A stretch of DNA of 45,019 nt from Sinorhizobium americanum (GCF_001651855.1 NZ_LNQC01000055.1:117801-162819), one strand, 5' to 3'; positions 18,529 to 31,513 are shown, numbered from the stretch's first letter. Numbers and translations are program-made. Notes: generated by a model not told the origin, from the sequence alone.

Positions 18529-18575
18529 GAACCGCAAAATCGATTATTTGGATGGGGCCGATCCAATCTACGGAT
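18529..18575 (-). promoter_or_regulatory. Orphan nod box
   Basis: Read on the minus strand: ATCCGT, GATC, ATCCAAATAATCGATTTTGC, with 22 bases between the two ATC blocks as in other nod boxes. It points left toward the hairpin at 18429-18501 and then to a stretch with no recognised gene, ending in the convergent acetyltransferase gene. Confidence 0.85.
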
Positions 18576-19483
18576 GACTGAAGTTGCGTGGAACAGCGCG
18601 ACAGACAGTCTTACAACAATGCCTGTGCAGCGACATTCGTTATCAACGTCCCAATAGACCGTCAATCTCGGGGAGAATGCCGCCTGATCAGCTGCCTTGT
18701 TGTCCGCGTTAAGTGAGCTCATGTACACAATGTCTGGTGACGGATCTACGGCTCGCGCATTCTCAAATGGCAAGAAATGCTTGCCGCCCAAGTGGTGGGT
18801 GACGAAACCGGGCAGGGGCGGGTTCTCCAGCCAAAGTTTTTTCGCCAGCGTCCCGTGAAGCCACGGACATATGTGCGACTTCCGCTATCCCTGCACGCCT
18901 CACTTGCGAAACGCAGCCGGTCCATACATATGGGTCGATACGCTCAGGTGGCCGGCGTGGCGTCTGAGTACTATCCGACACTGTTCTGTCGCCTTTGTTG
19001 GTCCGCGACACGGCATATTTCGCCGAGCTTTTGTCTGGCCTCAGTCTAAGCCGCTGAAAGGCAAACACAATTTTTTTCTTCTGCTGGGTCGGCCAATTTG
19101 GCACGAGTTTTGAAACTCCTTCGTTGCGAGCCGGGAGCGCCGACCGACCTTCATTTCGTGGATGACACCGCGATCGTAAAGGGGGCCTCGGCGAAACCGC
19201 TTCCTACCAAACAGGCTCGCCGCCCTTGTCGACCCTTGCGCAGGAATTCTTGATGGCCGGCTGCGACTCAAAGGCCCAACATTACTCGCCTTATCCTGAA
19301 CTCGAAGGCGAAGGATAAAGCTCTGCATCTCGACGCCTAGACAGTTACACGCTGCCGATCTTGATAATCGAGTCGGGCTACTCCGCGGAGGGCGTCGTCC
19401 ACATCCATCTCACGTCATTCGCTGCCCGCAGCGCCTGCCGGTCACCTTCCGCCCTTTTACCGCTTAGAGAGTGAAGTGCCACC
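18576..19483. other. No recognisable gene; left flank of the gibberellin operon
   Basis: Short frames on both strands (minus 18763-19104 and 19041-19328, for example) match no family I know. I looked for a remnant of cyp115, often left at this position in rhizobial operons, and found no P450 motif. The operon promoter is presumably here, but no clear -35/-10 or nod box is seen. Confidence 0.4.
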
Positions 19484-20686
19484 ATGTCCGAACAACCCGT
19501 GCCGACGCTGCCGATGTGGCGCGTCGATCACATCGAGCCCTCGCCTGAGATGTTGGCGCTACGCGCCAACGGTCCGATCCACCGCGTGCGCTTCCCGTCT
19601 GGGCACGAAGGCTGGTGGGTGACAGGCTACGACGAGGCCAAGGCGGCGCTGTCCGACGCGGCGTTCCGGCCCGCCGGGATGCCGCCGGCGGCATTTACTC
19701 CGGATTCGGTGATTCTCGGTTCCCCGGGGTGGCTGGTTTCGCACGAGGGGTGCGAGCATGCCCGCTTACGCACGATCGTGGCGCCGGCCTTCAGCGACCG
19801 CAGGGTGAAGCTGCTCGCGCAGCAGGTCGAGGCAATCGCCGCGCAGTTGTTCGAGACGCTGGCTGCCCAGCCGCAGCCCGCCGACCTGCGGCGCCACCTC
19901 TCCTTTCCGCTTCCGGCCATGGTCATCAGCGCGCTGATGGGCGTGCTCTACGAGGATCACGCCTTTTTCGCGGGGCTGTCCGACGAGGTGATGACGCACC
20001 AGCATGAAAGCGGCCCGCGCAGCGCGTCGCGCCTGGCCTGGCAAGAACTGCGCGCCTACATTCGAGGCAAGATGCGGGACAAGCGCCAGGATCCGGGCGA
20101 CAACCTGCTGACGGATCTTCTCGCGGCGGTCGACCAGGGCAAGGCGACCGAGGAAGAGGCGATCGGCCTGGCGGCTGGCATGCTGGTGGCCGGGCACGAG
20201 AGCACCGTCGCGCAGATCGAATTCGGCCTGCTGGCCATGTTCCGCCATCCGCAACAGCGCGAACGCCTCGTCGGCGATCCATCCCTGGTGGACAAGGCGG
20301 TGGAGGAAATCCTGCGCATGTACCCGCCGGGCGCGGGCTGGGACGGCATCATGCGCTATCCGAGGATCGACGTTACCATTGCGGGCGTGCATATTCCTGC
20401 GGAGAGCAAGGTGCTGGTCGGCCTGCCGGCGACGTCGTTCGATCCGCGCCATTTCGCCCACCCGGAAATCTTTGACATCGGACGCGACGAACAGCCGCAC
20501 CTGGCGTTCTCCCACGGGCCGCACTACTGCATCGGCGCGGCGCTTGCCAGGCTGGAACTCAAGGTGGTGTTCGGTTCGATCTTCCAGCGCTTTCCCGCGC
20601 TGCGCCTAGCCGTGGCGCCCGAAGAACTGAAGTTGCGCAAGGAGATCATCACTGGCGGGTTCGAGGAATTCCCGGTGCTCTGGTGA
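19484..20686 (+). CDS. cyp112: Cytochrome P450 CYP112, gibberellin biosynthesis
   Basis: The protein has 400 residues. P450 signatures are the I-helix AGMLVAGHESTVAQ, the ExxR pair in VEEILRMYPPG and the haem-binding Cys loop FSHGPHYCIGAALARLEL. Its place as first gene of the cyp112-cyp114-fd-sdr-cyp117-ggps-cps-ks operon identifies it as CYP112. In characterised bacterial pathways this enzyme is the multistep GA20-oxidase that converts GA12 to GA9. It is a soluble, ferredoxin-dependent enzyme. The operon is denser in G+C than the genes on either side, consistent with horizontal transfer. The next gene starts 92 bp downstream. Confidence 0.93.
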   Translation: MSEQPVPTLPMWRVDHIEPSPEMLALRANGPIHRVRFPSGHEGWWVTGYDEAKAALSDAAFRPAGMPPAAFTPDSVILGSPGWLVSHEGCEHARLRTIVAPAFSDRRVKLLAQQVEAIAAQLFETLAAQPQPADLRRHLSFPLPAMVISALMGVLYEDHAFFAGLSDEVMTHQHESGPRSASRLAWQELRAYIRGKMRDKRQDPGDNLLTDLLAAVDQGKATEEEAIGLAAGMLVAGHESTVAQIEFGLLAMFRHPQQRERLVGDPSLVDKAVEEILRMYPPGAGWDGIMRYPRIDVTIAGVHIPAESKVLVGLPATSFDPRHFAHPEIFDIGRDEQPHLAFSHGPHYCIGAALARLELKVVFGSIFQRFPALRLAVAPEELKLRKEIITGGFEEFPVLW

Positions 20687-20778
20687 TGCGCGGAGGCCAC
20701 CGGGAATAGCGATCTTCTCCGAAATTTGCCGGCGTGCCTGGCGCGCCGGTCAGATCAGACAGCCAACAGGTAACCAAG

Positions 20779-22071
20779 ATGGACGTGCAAGAAACCACGG
20801 CAGCATGCCGGGACGCCTTCGCCGCCCTGGCGTCGCCAGCGTGCATCCACGACCCGTATCCGTTCATGCGGTGGTTGCGCGAGCACGATCCGGTGCATCG
20901 CGCAGCGTCGGGCCTCTTTCTGTTGAGCCGCCACGCCGACATCTACTGGGCGCTCAAGGCCACGGGCGATGCGTTGCGGGGACCGGCGCCGGGCGAACTG
21001 GCGCGCTATTTCCCGCGTGCGGCGACCAGCCTGTCTCTCAATCTGCTGGCGTCCACGCTAGCGATGAAGGATCCACCGACGCATACGCGTCTGCGCCGGC
21101 TTATCTCGCGCGATTTCACCATGGGCCAGATCGACAACCTGCGGCCGAGCATCGCGCGCAACGTCGCAGCGCGCCTGGACGGCATGGCGCCCGCGCTGGA
21201 GCGTGGGGAAGCGGTGGACCTGCATCGGGAATTCGCGCTGGCCTTGCCCATGCTGGTCTTCGCCGAACTGTTCGGCATGGCCCAGGACGATATGTTCGGG
21301 CTAGCCGCCGGCATCGGCGCCATTCTGGAAGGCCTGAGCCCGCACGCCAGCGATCCCCAGCTGGCCGCGGCGGACGCGGCCAGCGCCCGGGTGCAGGCCT
21401 ACTTCGGCGACCTCATACAGCGCAAGCGCACCGATCCCCTCCACGACATCGTGTCGATGCTGGTCGGCGCACACGACGACGATGCCGACACGCTGTCGGA
21501 TGCGGAGTTGATCAGCATGCTGTGGGGCATGCTGCTTGGCGGCTTCGCCACCACTGCTGCGACCATCGACCATGCGGTCCTGGCGCTGCTGGCGTATCCC
21601 GAACAGCGGCACTGGCTGCAGGGAGACGCCGTGGGGATCGAGGCTTTCGTCGAGGAAGTCCTGCGCTGCGACGCGCCCGCCATGTTCAGCTCCATTCCGC
21701 GCATCGCTCAGCGCGACATCGAACTGAACGGCGTGGTGATCCCGAAGAACGCGGACGTGCGCGTGCTGATCGCGGCCGGCAATCGCGACCCGGACGCCTT
21801 CGCCGATCCCGACCGTTTCGATCCTGCGCGGTTCTACGGCACCAGTCCTGGCATGTCGACCGACGGGAAGATCATGCTGAGCTTTGGCCACGGCATCCAC
21901 TTCTGCCTCGGGGCGCAACTGGCCCGGGTGCAGTTGGCCGAGAGCCTGCCGCGGATAGAGGCGCGCTTCCCCACGCTGGTACTGGCCGGGAAGCCGACCC
22001 GGGAGCCCTCCGCGTTCCTTAGGACGTTCCGCTCCCTGCCGGTGCGGCTGCACGCGCAGGCGGGGGGCTGA
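20779..22071 (+). CDS. cyp114: Cytochrome P450 CYP114, gibberellin biosynthesis
   Basis: The start is chosen at 20779 ([14 protein letters not shown]), with ACAGG eight bases upstream, giving 430 residues; an in-frame ATG at 20734 lacks such a site. P450 motifs are the I-helix [16 protein letters not shown], ExxR in VEEVLRCD and the Cys loop [18 protein letters not shown]. In known operons CYP114, with its own ferredoxin, converts ent-kaurenoic acid to GA12-aldehyde, including ring contraction. The stop codon is one base before the ferredoxin start, so the two are translationally linked. Confidence 0.93.
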   Translation: MDVQETTAACRDAFAALASPACIHDPYPFMRWLREHDPVHRAASGLFLLSRHADIYWALKATGDALRGPAPGELARYFPRAATSLSLNLLASTLAMKDPPTHTRLRRLISRDFTMGQIDNLRPSIARNVAARLDGMAPALERGEAVDLHREFALALPMLVFAELFGMAQDDMFGLAAGIGAILEGLSPHASDPQLAAADAASARVQAYFGDLIQRKRTDPLHDIVSMLVGAHDDDADTLSDAELISMLWGMLLGGFATTAATIDHAVLALLAYPEQRHWLQGDAVGIEAFVEEVLRCDAPAMFSSIPRIAQRDIELNGVVIPKNADVRVLIAAGNRDPDAFADPDRFDPARFYGTSPGMSTDGKIMLSFGHGIHFCLGAQLARVQLAESLPRIEARFPTLVLAGKPTREPSAFLRTFRSLPVRLHAQAGG

Positions 22072-22072
22072 G

Positions 22073-23212
22073 ATGCGCGTCGTGGTCGACCAGGATCTGT
22101 GCGGAACCACGGGGCAGTGCGCGTTGACGCTGCCGGGCACCTTTCGCCAGCGCGAACCGGACGGCGTGGCCGAAGTGTGCGTGGCGACGGTCCCCGAGGC
22201 GCTGCACGCCGCCGTGCGGCTCGCGGCCAGCCAGTGCCCCGTCGCAGCCATTCGGGTCATCGAAAGCGACGCTCGCGATGACGAGCGCGCCAGCGCCGAC
22301 CCTCCCGCCTTCCGGCGGAGGCCGAGCGGCATGCCGCGAATGACCCGCACGACCCAGGAGGACACGATGGAACGTTTTGAAGACAAGGTGGCCGTGGTGA
22401 CCGGCGCCGGCGCCGGCATCGGCAAGGCATGCGCCCTCGCCATCGCGCGCGAGGGCGGCAGAGTGGTGGTGGCCGACATTGATGGCTCGGCGGCCATCGC
22501 CTGCACCGCGCAGATCGCGGCCGAAGCGGGCCACGCGCTGGCCCTGGCCATGGACATCGCCGATGCGCAGGCGGTGGCCGCGCTGTTCGACACGGCGGAG
22601 CGGCACTTTGGTGGGGTCGACCTTCTGGTGAACAACGCGAGCGCCATGCATCTGACCCCGCGCGACGGCGCGATCCTCGACCTGGACCTGGCGGTTTGGG
22701 ATGAGACCATGGCGACTAATCTGCGTGGCACGCTGCTATGCTGCCGGCAGGCCATCCCACGGATGATGGTCCGTGGCGGTGGCGCGATCGTCAACATGTC
22801 GTCGTGCCAGGGGATCAGCGGTGACACCGCGCTGACGTCCTACGCCGCGTCGAAGGCGGCGATGAACATGCTGTCGGCCTCGCTCGCCACCCAGTACGGT
22901 CACGCGCAGATCCGCTGCAACGCGGTTGCGCCGGGTCTCATCATGACCGAACGTCTCCTCGCCAAGCTGGACGAGTGCATGCAACGGCATCTGCGCCGGC
23001 ACCAGCTCCTGCCGCGCGTCGGCCGCCCCGAGGACGTGGCCGCGCTGGTGGCTTTCCTGCTCTCCGACGATGCTGCGTTCATCACCGGCCAGGTCGTGTG
23101 CATCGACGGCGGCATGCTGACGCATGTGCCGACATACGCCGATGGTGGCAACAGCCGCGCCGCGCGGCCGGCCGGCGACACCGCCGAAGCGGCCGCTGCG
23201 CCAGGGAGGTGA
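22073..23212 (+). CDS. Ferredoxin and short-chain dehydrogenase in one continuous frame
   Basis: Residues 1-63 are the 3Fe-4S ferredoxin Fd-GA (DLCGTTGQCAL and ASQCPVAAI supply the Cys ligands), the electron donor to CYP114. After a linker of about 35 residues, residues 99-379 are SDR-GA, with the cofactor motif VTGAGAGIGKACA, NNAS, a Ser in NMSSCQG and the YAASK active site. It oxidises GA12-aldehyde to GA12. In many operons these are two genes; here no stop codon separates them. A very good Shine-Dalgarno (AGGAGG, 22356-22361) precedes an in-frame ATG at 22367. SDR may therefore be made both as a fusion and alone. The stop overlaps the start region of cyp117. Confidence 0.9.
   Translation: MRVVVDQDLCGTTGQCALTLPGTFRQREPDGVAEVCVATVPEALHAAVRLAASQCPVAAIRVIESDARDDERASADPPAFRRRPSGMPRMTRTTQEDTMERFEDKVAVVTGAGAGIGKACALAIAREGGRVVVADIDGSAAIACTAQIAAEAGHALALAMDIADAQAVAALFDTAERHFGGVDLLVNNASAMHLTPRDGAILDLDLAVWDETMATNLRGTLLCCRQAIPRMMVRGGGAIVNMSSCQGISGDTALTSYAASKAAMNMLSASLATQYGHAQIRCNAVAPGLIMTERLLAKLDECMQRHLRRHQLLPRVGRPEDVAALVAFLLSDDAAFITGQVVCIDGGMLTHVPTYADGGNSRAARPAGDTAEAAAAPGR
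22356..22369 (+). promoter_or_regulatory. Internal Shine-Dalgarno and start of the SDR part
   Basis: AGGAGG, five bases, ATG, inside the fused ferredoxin-SDR frame. It decides that a separate SDR protein (281 residues, MERFEDKVAVV) can be translated. It also suggests that the two genes were separate and lost a stop codon. Confidence 0.75.
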
Positions 23213-23217
23213 TGGAC

Positions 23218-24555
23218 ATGCTGCTCAACCCGCTGAACCGTCGACACCGGCTGCGGTACGACATCCCGGTCATGCCCGGCGCCTTCCCCGTGGTCGGGCA
23301 TCTTCCCGCCATCATATGTGACCTGCCACGCCTGCTGCGGCGCGCGGAACGGACGCTGGGCAGCCACTTCTGGCTGGACTTCGGCCCTGCCGGACACCTG
23401 ATGACCTGCCTGGATCCGGATGCGCTCGCATTGCTCCGGCACAAGGATGTGTCCTCGGCGCTGATCGAAGAGATCGCGCCCGAAATCCTTGGCCGAACGT
23501 TGGTCACGTTGAACGGTAGTGCGCACCGGCAGGCGCGCGATGGGATCAAGGCGGCGTTCCTGCCCAGGGGGCTGACCGAGGCCGGCATTGGCGAGCTGTT
23601 CGAGCCCGCCATCTGGGCCCGGGTGCAGGCGTGGCGCGACCGCGGTGAAGTAACTATCCTGCGCGAAACCGCCGACCTGATGCTCAAGCTCACCTTCAGT
23701 CTCATGGGCATCCCCGCCCAAGACCTGCCGGAGTGGCATCGCAAGTACCGGCAACTGCTGCAGTTGATCGTCGCGCCCCCGGTCGACCTGCCCGGAATGC
23801 CCTTGCGACGCGGCCGCGCCGCCCGCGACTGGATCGACGCGCAGTCTCGCGAGTTCATCCGCGACGCGCGCGCGCATGCCGTGCGCACCGGGTTGATCAA
23901 CGACATGGTGAGCGCCTTCGATCGCAGTGAAGACGCGCTCTCCGATGACGTCCTGGTCGCCAATATCCGCTTGCTGCTGCTTGCCGGTCACGAGACCACC
24001 GCCTCGACGATGGCCTGGATGGTGATCGAGCTGGCGCGGCGGCCTGAGCTGTGGGACGCCCTGGTCGAGGAGGCGCAACGCGTGGGCGCAGTGCCGACCC
24101 GGCACGCGGACCTGGCGCAGTGTCCGGTCGCCGAGGCGCTGTTCCGCGAGACGCTGCGCATGCATCCGGCGTCCTCGCTCTTACCGCGTCGCGCGACCCA
24201 GGAATTGCAACTCGGCGAGCGGCGCATTCCCGCGGGCACCAGTCTATGCATCCCGCTGCTGCACTTCTCGACCTCGGCGCTGCTGCACGAGGCGCCTGAT
24301 GAGTTCCGCCTGGCGCGATGGCTGCAACGCACGGGGCCGATCGGGCCGGTGGACATGCTGCAGTTCGGCAGCGGCCCACACGTCTGCATCGGTTACCACC
24401 TGGTATGGCTGGAACTGGTGCAGTTCAGCATCGCCTTGGCGCTGACCATGCACAAGGCCGGGGTGCGGCCGCGGTTGCTGAGCGACGCCGAAAAAGGCCG
24501 GCGCTATTACCCGACAGCACAACCCTCCATGAAAATCCGCATCGAATTCTCATGA
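23218..24555 (+). CDS. cyp117: Cytochrome P450 CYP117, ent-kaurene oxidase
   Basis: The protein has 445 residues from the ATG at 23218 (MLLNPLNRRHRLRYD), eight bases after GGGAGG; the ATG at 23212, overlapping the SDR stop as TGATG, is an alternative. P450 motifs are LLLLAGHETTASTMAW, ExxR in FRETLRMHP and the haem loop FGSGPHVCIGYHLVWLEL. In the characterised pathway CYP117 oxidises ent-kaurene in three steps to ent-kaurenoic acid. About 130 bp separate it from the next gene, the largest gap within the operon. Confidence 0.92.
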   Translation: MLLNPLNRRHRLRYDIPVMPGAFPVVGHLPAIICDLPRLLRRAERTLGSHFWLDFGPAGHLMTCLDPDALALLRHKDVSSALIEEIAPEILGRTLVTLNGSAHRQARDGIKAAFLPRGLTEAGIGELFEPAIWARVQAWRDRGEVTILRETADLMLKLTFSLMGIPAQDLPEWHRKYRQLLQLIVAPPVDLPGMPLRRGRAARDWIDAQSREFIRDARAHAVRTGLINDMVSAFDRSEDALSDDVLVANIRLLLLAGHETTASTMAWMVIELARRPELWDALVEEAQRVGAVPTRHADLAQCPVAEALFRETLRMHPASSLLPRRATQELQLGERRIPAGTSLCIPLLHFSTSALLHEAPDEFRLARWLQRTGPIGPVDMLQFGSGPHVCIGYHLVWLELVQFSIALALTMHKAGVRPRLLSDAEKGRRYYPTAQPSMKIRIEFS

Positions 24556-24687
24556 GCTGGCATCGCATGCCCCGTGTGGCGAGGCAGCGGCGCGACGCGC
24601 GGTATTGCTGCACTCCGCGCGCTCGGTGCGACGCCGGCAACACCGCGGCGGCTCGGCGCTCGCCGTGGCCGTGTCAGGTACAAGGAC

Positions 24688-25695
24688 ATGAACAACATGC
24701 AGACCGGTTCCCCGCTACACGTCGACCGAGCTGGCGTTTCCGCGCTTGGCGGATTGGGCGCGCAGGCGCGCGGCGCATCCGGTAGGCTGCTGCCGGAGAT
24801 CTGGATGCAGTACGGCGCAAAGCGGGTCGAACAGGCGCTGGCGCGTCTTCTCTGCGCCGAAGACGACGGTGAGACCGAGCTGATGGCGGCGATGCGCTAC
24901 GCCACCTTGCATGGCGGGAAGCGCACCCGCGCCTTGCTCTGCCTGGCTGCCGGCGCACTGGCCGACACGCCGGCGCACATGCTCGACGACGTCGCCGCCG
25001 CCATCGAGATGATGCACGCCTGTACCCTGGTCCACGACGACCTGCCCGCGATGGACGACGACGTGCTTCGCCGCGGCCTTCCGACCGTGCACGTCAAATT
25101 CGGCGAAGCCACTGCGATCCTGGTCGGCGATGCGCTGCAGGCGCACGCCTTCCTGACCCTGGCGAGCCTGGATGCGCCGGGCGACAACCGTATCGCGCTC
25201 GTGCGCGAACTGGCGCAGGCGGTGTCCGCCGAGGGTGCCGCAGGCGGGCAGGCCTTGGATCTGTCGCTGGTCGGAAAGCACGTCGAGCTGGACAGGGTCG
25301 TGGCGATGCACCGGATGAAGAGCGGAGCGCTAGTGCGCGCGTCCGTTCGCATGGGCGCGCTATCCGCCATCGCGGAGGATGCCGCGCACGCCGCGCTGTA
25401 CTGTGCGCTCGATCGCTACTCCGCCTGTTTCGGCCTGGCGTTGCAGGTGCTCGACGACATTCTCGACGCGACAGCGGATATCGCGACGCTGGGCAAGACC
25501 CCCGGCAAGGACGCGGCGGCGCAGAAGCCGACCTGCGCGTCGATCATGGGGCTGCAGGCAGCGCGCCAGTTCGCGCTGGATTTATTGCGTGACGCCGAAA
25601 AGGCCATCGCCCCGCTGGGGCCGCGTGCGGAACCGTTGGCGCAGATGCTGCAGCGGGCCAATGCGTACCTGTTCAAGCACGCGCCATGCGCATGA
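24688..25695 (+). CDS. ggps: Geranylgeranyl diphosphate synthase
   Basis: A trans-type polyprenyl synthase of 335 residues. The first aspartate-rich motif is LVHDDLPAMDDD and the second is QVLDDILD; GGKRTRALL binds diphosphate. It supplies GGPP to the diterpene cyclases encoded by the next two genes. AAGGA just before 24688 is very close to that ATG; the Met three codons later (24697) has better spacing, so the exact start is uncertain. Further in-frame upstream codons look like intergenic sequence. Confidence 0.92.
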   Translation: MNNMQTGSPLHVDRAGVSALGGLGAQARGASGRLLPEIWMQYGAKRVEQALARLLCAEDDGETELMAAMRYATLHGGKRTRALLCLAAGALADTPAHMLDDVAAAIEMMHACTLVHDDLPAMDDDVLRRGLPTVHVKFGEATAILVGDALQAHAFLTLASLDAPGDNRIALVRELAQAVSAEGAAGGQALDLSLVGKHVELDRVVAMHRMKSGALVRASVRMGALSAIAEDAAHAALYCALDRYSACFGLALQVLDDILDATADIATLGKTPGKDAAAQKPTCASIMGLQAARQFALDLLRDAEKAIAPLGPRAEPLAQMLQRANAYLFKHAPCA

Positions 25696-25845
25696 GCGCG
25701 CCCGTCCCCATGGAGTGGCCCCTCTGCCGCTGCGATCGGCCGGTGGCAGCGGTGCACGCTGCACTGTGTCCGCGTCCGCGGCGAGATGCGCGGCGCCTGC
25801 CCGTTCCTGGTTCTTGGTCAACCGTCTGCAGAAGGAACATCCCGC

Positions 25846-28779
<2,934 letters not shown>

Positions 28780-28780
<1 letters not shown>

Positions 28781-29150
28781 CAACTGCATGCCCTCAAGGA
28801 TGCCGGTTGCAAACGGATCCATGAAGAAAGATCCTCAGGCGGACGTTCGATCGGCCCGAACTGCACCGACTGCTTGAAGGGAATGTCGTCGTCTGGAAGC
28901 TTAACCGGCTGACGCGGTCACTCAAGGACATGCTTCTCACCCTCGAGAAGATCGAAACTGCCGGCGCGGGGTTTCGCTCGTTGACCGAGGCAATCGACAC
29001 GACGACGCCGGAGGGGACGCATGATGATGCAGATGCTCGGCTCGTTCACCGAATTCGAGCGCCATCTTGCGGGAACGCTCAATGGCGGGTCTACAGGCAG
29101 CTCGCGAACGCGGGCGAAAGGGTCGACGCGGTCCGAAACCAACCCCCGAT
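28780..29150 (+). pseudogene. Serine recombinase (resolvase/invertase) remnant
   Basis: In shifted frames the sequence reads [47 protein letters not shown], then MMMQMLGSFTEFER, in the order of Tn3-type resolvases. The N-terminal catalytic Ser region and the C-terminal HTH are missing or scrambled. It is a broken mobile-element gene that probably truncated idi on arrival. Confidence 0.85.
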
Positions 29151-29170
29151 CAGCGGTAACCGGCCGATTG

Positions 29171-29512
29171 TTACCGCGGAGATTTCGCCTTGACGCGAGC
29201 GATGAGTTCTTCGTCGTCGACAAAGCTGTCGAGGAAGTCGTTCCAGGCTTCGGGCGAACGGTGAGCAGCGGAGAGCATCTGGTTAAGCACATCGATGCCA
29301 TCGTCGCTCAGTGCGGTGGTTGTCTCATCGTCACCGTGTACGACGCTGATGATACTTCCATAGGTCAGATTGGCGGAATTGCGGACGATCGCCTCCAGGA
29401 GTTCCAGGTCTTCGCCGAGCAATTCGGCCGATACGATCGAGTGCCTCGCGCGATCTCGGATTTGTTCGAGATCCAGATATCATGGAAGTCGCGTTGCCAG
29501 TGTGCCCAACAT
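29171..29512 (-). pseudogene. Small hypothetical gene interrupted by TGA
   Basis: GGGAGG four bases before the ATG at 29512 opens MLGTLATRLP, then TGA (29480-29482) stops the frame. The same frame continues open for about 100 codons (YLDLEQIRDRARHSIVSAEL, ending IARVKAKSPR). A Trp-to-stop change would explain this. An alternative is a shorter protein from the TTG at 29422. No family is recognised. It follows the nuclease pseudogene by about 40 bp. Confidence 0.4.
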
Positions 29513-29551
29513 GAAGCCTCCCGGAAGCGGGATTTCCCGTTCTCGCCAGGT

Positions 29552-30276
29552 TCATATAGCTTCCCCGTAGCCTTTGAAGGATGCCGCTCGCCTGCTGAGG
29601 TGATGGTGGACGTGGTCTTCCTTCCAGTCCGGAGCAAAGTAGTAGACGCGCCCGGTGGAGCGGCGCCCGCCCAAGGACGTTGATCGCGGACATAAGTCCG
29701 GATCCTGCGGTCTTCTTGTACCAAGGTGACCAAGGCGTGTGATAGATGTGCCCGTTTTCGGAAATGTTGCCCTTGATCGGACAGCCATCGGGAGCTTCCT
29801 GCTGCCCAAGCGTCCATTGTTGGGCACGGTAATCCCATGGAGCAGTCTGGTTATCGGTGATCCAAATGCCGATGTGGCTGTTGTGGGCCTGATCTTGGAG
29901 ATCGGCATAATCAGTGGAATACTTGCGAAACGCCCAAGCGTGGCAGGTCGCGACCATCTTCGCGTTGACATCTTCCCCGCTGACGTAGCAAACGGCGATT
30001 GTCCGGCCGTAGCCATCCTGACCACGGTAATCGCACTCGACAGCCTTTCCAAGGACGAGTTCTTCGAGGGCTGAGATAGCAGCCTTGCCGCAATCCCAGG
30101 CTTTGCCGTTTGGCTTGCTGCATTTCTGCCCGGCCTCGGGTGCGTCGATCCCGTGCAGGCGATAAACGATCCCATTCAGCTCTATCGTGTCACCATCGAC
30201 CACCCGGGGAGAGGGCAGCTGCCAAAGCGGAACCGCTGAGCAGCGCGAACAGACCCAATGTGAATGCGTACCGCAT
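29552..30276 (-). pseudogene. Secreted thermonuclease-like (SNase) gene, frameshifted at both ends
   Basis: From the ATG at 30276 one frame gives a signal peptide (MRYAFTLGLFALLSGSALAA). After about 20 codons the frame must change to read LPSPRVVDGDTIELNGIVYR, LHGIDAPEAGQKC and DYRGQDGYGRTIAVCYV, the staphylococcal nuclease fold with catalytic Arg and Asp/Glu residues, and then CPIKGNISENGHIYHTPW, common to rhizobial homologues. After WYKKT the frame appears to shift again. As written no full-length secreted nuclease can be made. Confidence 0.75.
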
Positions 30277-30789
30277 ATATTTGTTTCATCCCCCATCCAT
30301 AGCGCTTCAGCCCGGGTCACTTTCTAGGTTCTGGCTCCGAAAATCAAACCGGGTCGCAGTTTCCCTCAGCCCTGCCAACCATGCCGTACGTTGAAGGCGG
30401 AAACTCAATCAATGGTTTGCGTGTGATTTCATCGTCTGCCACTTCCAGCTTGCATTAGCAAATCAAAAAATGTAGTATATCTTTGGCACAATATCAGAGA
30501 CGCGGTGGAATAGCGCAGCATGGATTTGATACTCGAATCCATGCCTTTACCGTTTGTGTCTCGTGTACCGACATTTTTTCTTTGCATCGATTTTTCCGCA
30601 AAGACTGCTCCAGTAAGATATACTAGAAATAAGCGCTCGTCGGCACCACAGACCAATGATAAATATCAAGTTTAAACATAAAATGACTGGGTAACGGTCT
30701 CCGCTCTTCTTGCTGGCATTTGGTGAGCGGGTCCCGAACGGGTATCCGTAAGTTCGTGCTGAAGCGCATCAAACTACGGAAGGAGTTGT
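30277..30789. other. Intergenic region, no gene seen
   Basis: Lower in G+C than its surroundings, with only short frames. It presumably holds the divergent promoters of the nuclease pseudogene and the cupin gene; no specific operator is recognised. Confidence 0.4.
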
Positions 30790-31395
30790 ATGATGAAACA
30801 GAATCTAATTGCAGCATTAGCCTTGGGGTTGTTCCTCTCACCCTCCCTCGCAGGAGCACAACAACAAGCGCAAGAACCGAAATATGTCGTCAAGCCACTG
30901 GCTGAGAAAAAAGTGTCTGAATTGCCAGCGGGGGAGCTTTTCTGGCGCGTCGAAAATTTCGCCACCGGTGCTCAGGCGCAGGCCGCAATGGGACCAAACT
31001 CATTGGTTGCCGAGTCCCGGGGCAAGGTTTGGCTCTTCACTCTTGGGCCCGCTGGACAGGTATCAGCGGGGGGTACCAAGGTCGCCGAAATCGGGCCGAT
31101 TCCGAAGGTAGAAGCATCGCAATACCTTCTCCGCATCAACGAGGCTGGCGGTCCTCCCGGCACCAAGACGCCGGTACACACGCATCCCGGCCCCGAAGCC
31201 TTTTATGTGCTAGCCGGAGAAACGAGCCAAAAGACACCTCATGGAGTGAACCGTGTCGGCGCAGGCCAGAGCATGGTGGGTCATGGCGACACCCCCATGG
31301 AGGTGTGGAGCAGCGGCTCAACGAAAACACAGTCGCTCGTGATGTTTGTGGTGGATGCCACAAAGCCGTTCTCATCACCGGCCAAGTTCGACTGA
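30790..31395 (+). CDS. Exported cupin-domain protein
   Basis: The protein has 201 residues. GGAAGGAG lies seven bases or so upstream of the paired ATG codons. The N-terminus is a signal peptide (MMKQNLIAALALGLFLSPSLAGA), so the mature protein is periplasmic. The metal-binding cupin motif is visible as TPVHTHPGPEAFYVLAGE, followed by GVNRVGAGQSMVGHGDTPMEV. Single-domain cupins of this sort have varied or unknown functions. The gene stands alone between decayed DNA and the IS3-family element, and appears intact. Confidence 0.85.
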   Translation: MMKQNLIAALALGLFLSPSLAGAQQQAQEPKYVVKPLAEKKVSELPAGELFWRVENFATGAQAQAAMGPNSLVAESRGKVWLFTLGPAGQVSAGGTKVAEIGPIPKVEASQYLLRINEAGGPPGTKTPVHTHPGPEAFYVLAGETSQKTPHGVNRVGAGQSMVGHGDTPMEVWSSGSTKTQSLVMFVVDATKPFSSPAKFD

Positions 31396-31513
31396 ACCGA
31401 AACTTGAGTTTGCAACAGCTCGGACCGCCTCGGCTGACGGCAGTGGAGTGCACCCCCAGACTGAGACAAGGAAAATCACGGACAGTTTCCCCGCAAGGAG
31501 AGGAAACTGGGGC

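Noticed and set aside
18576..19483. cyp115 fragment upstream of cyp112
   Set aside because: No P450 motif (ExxR or Cys loop) was found in any frame.
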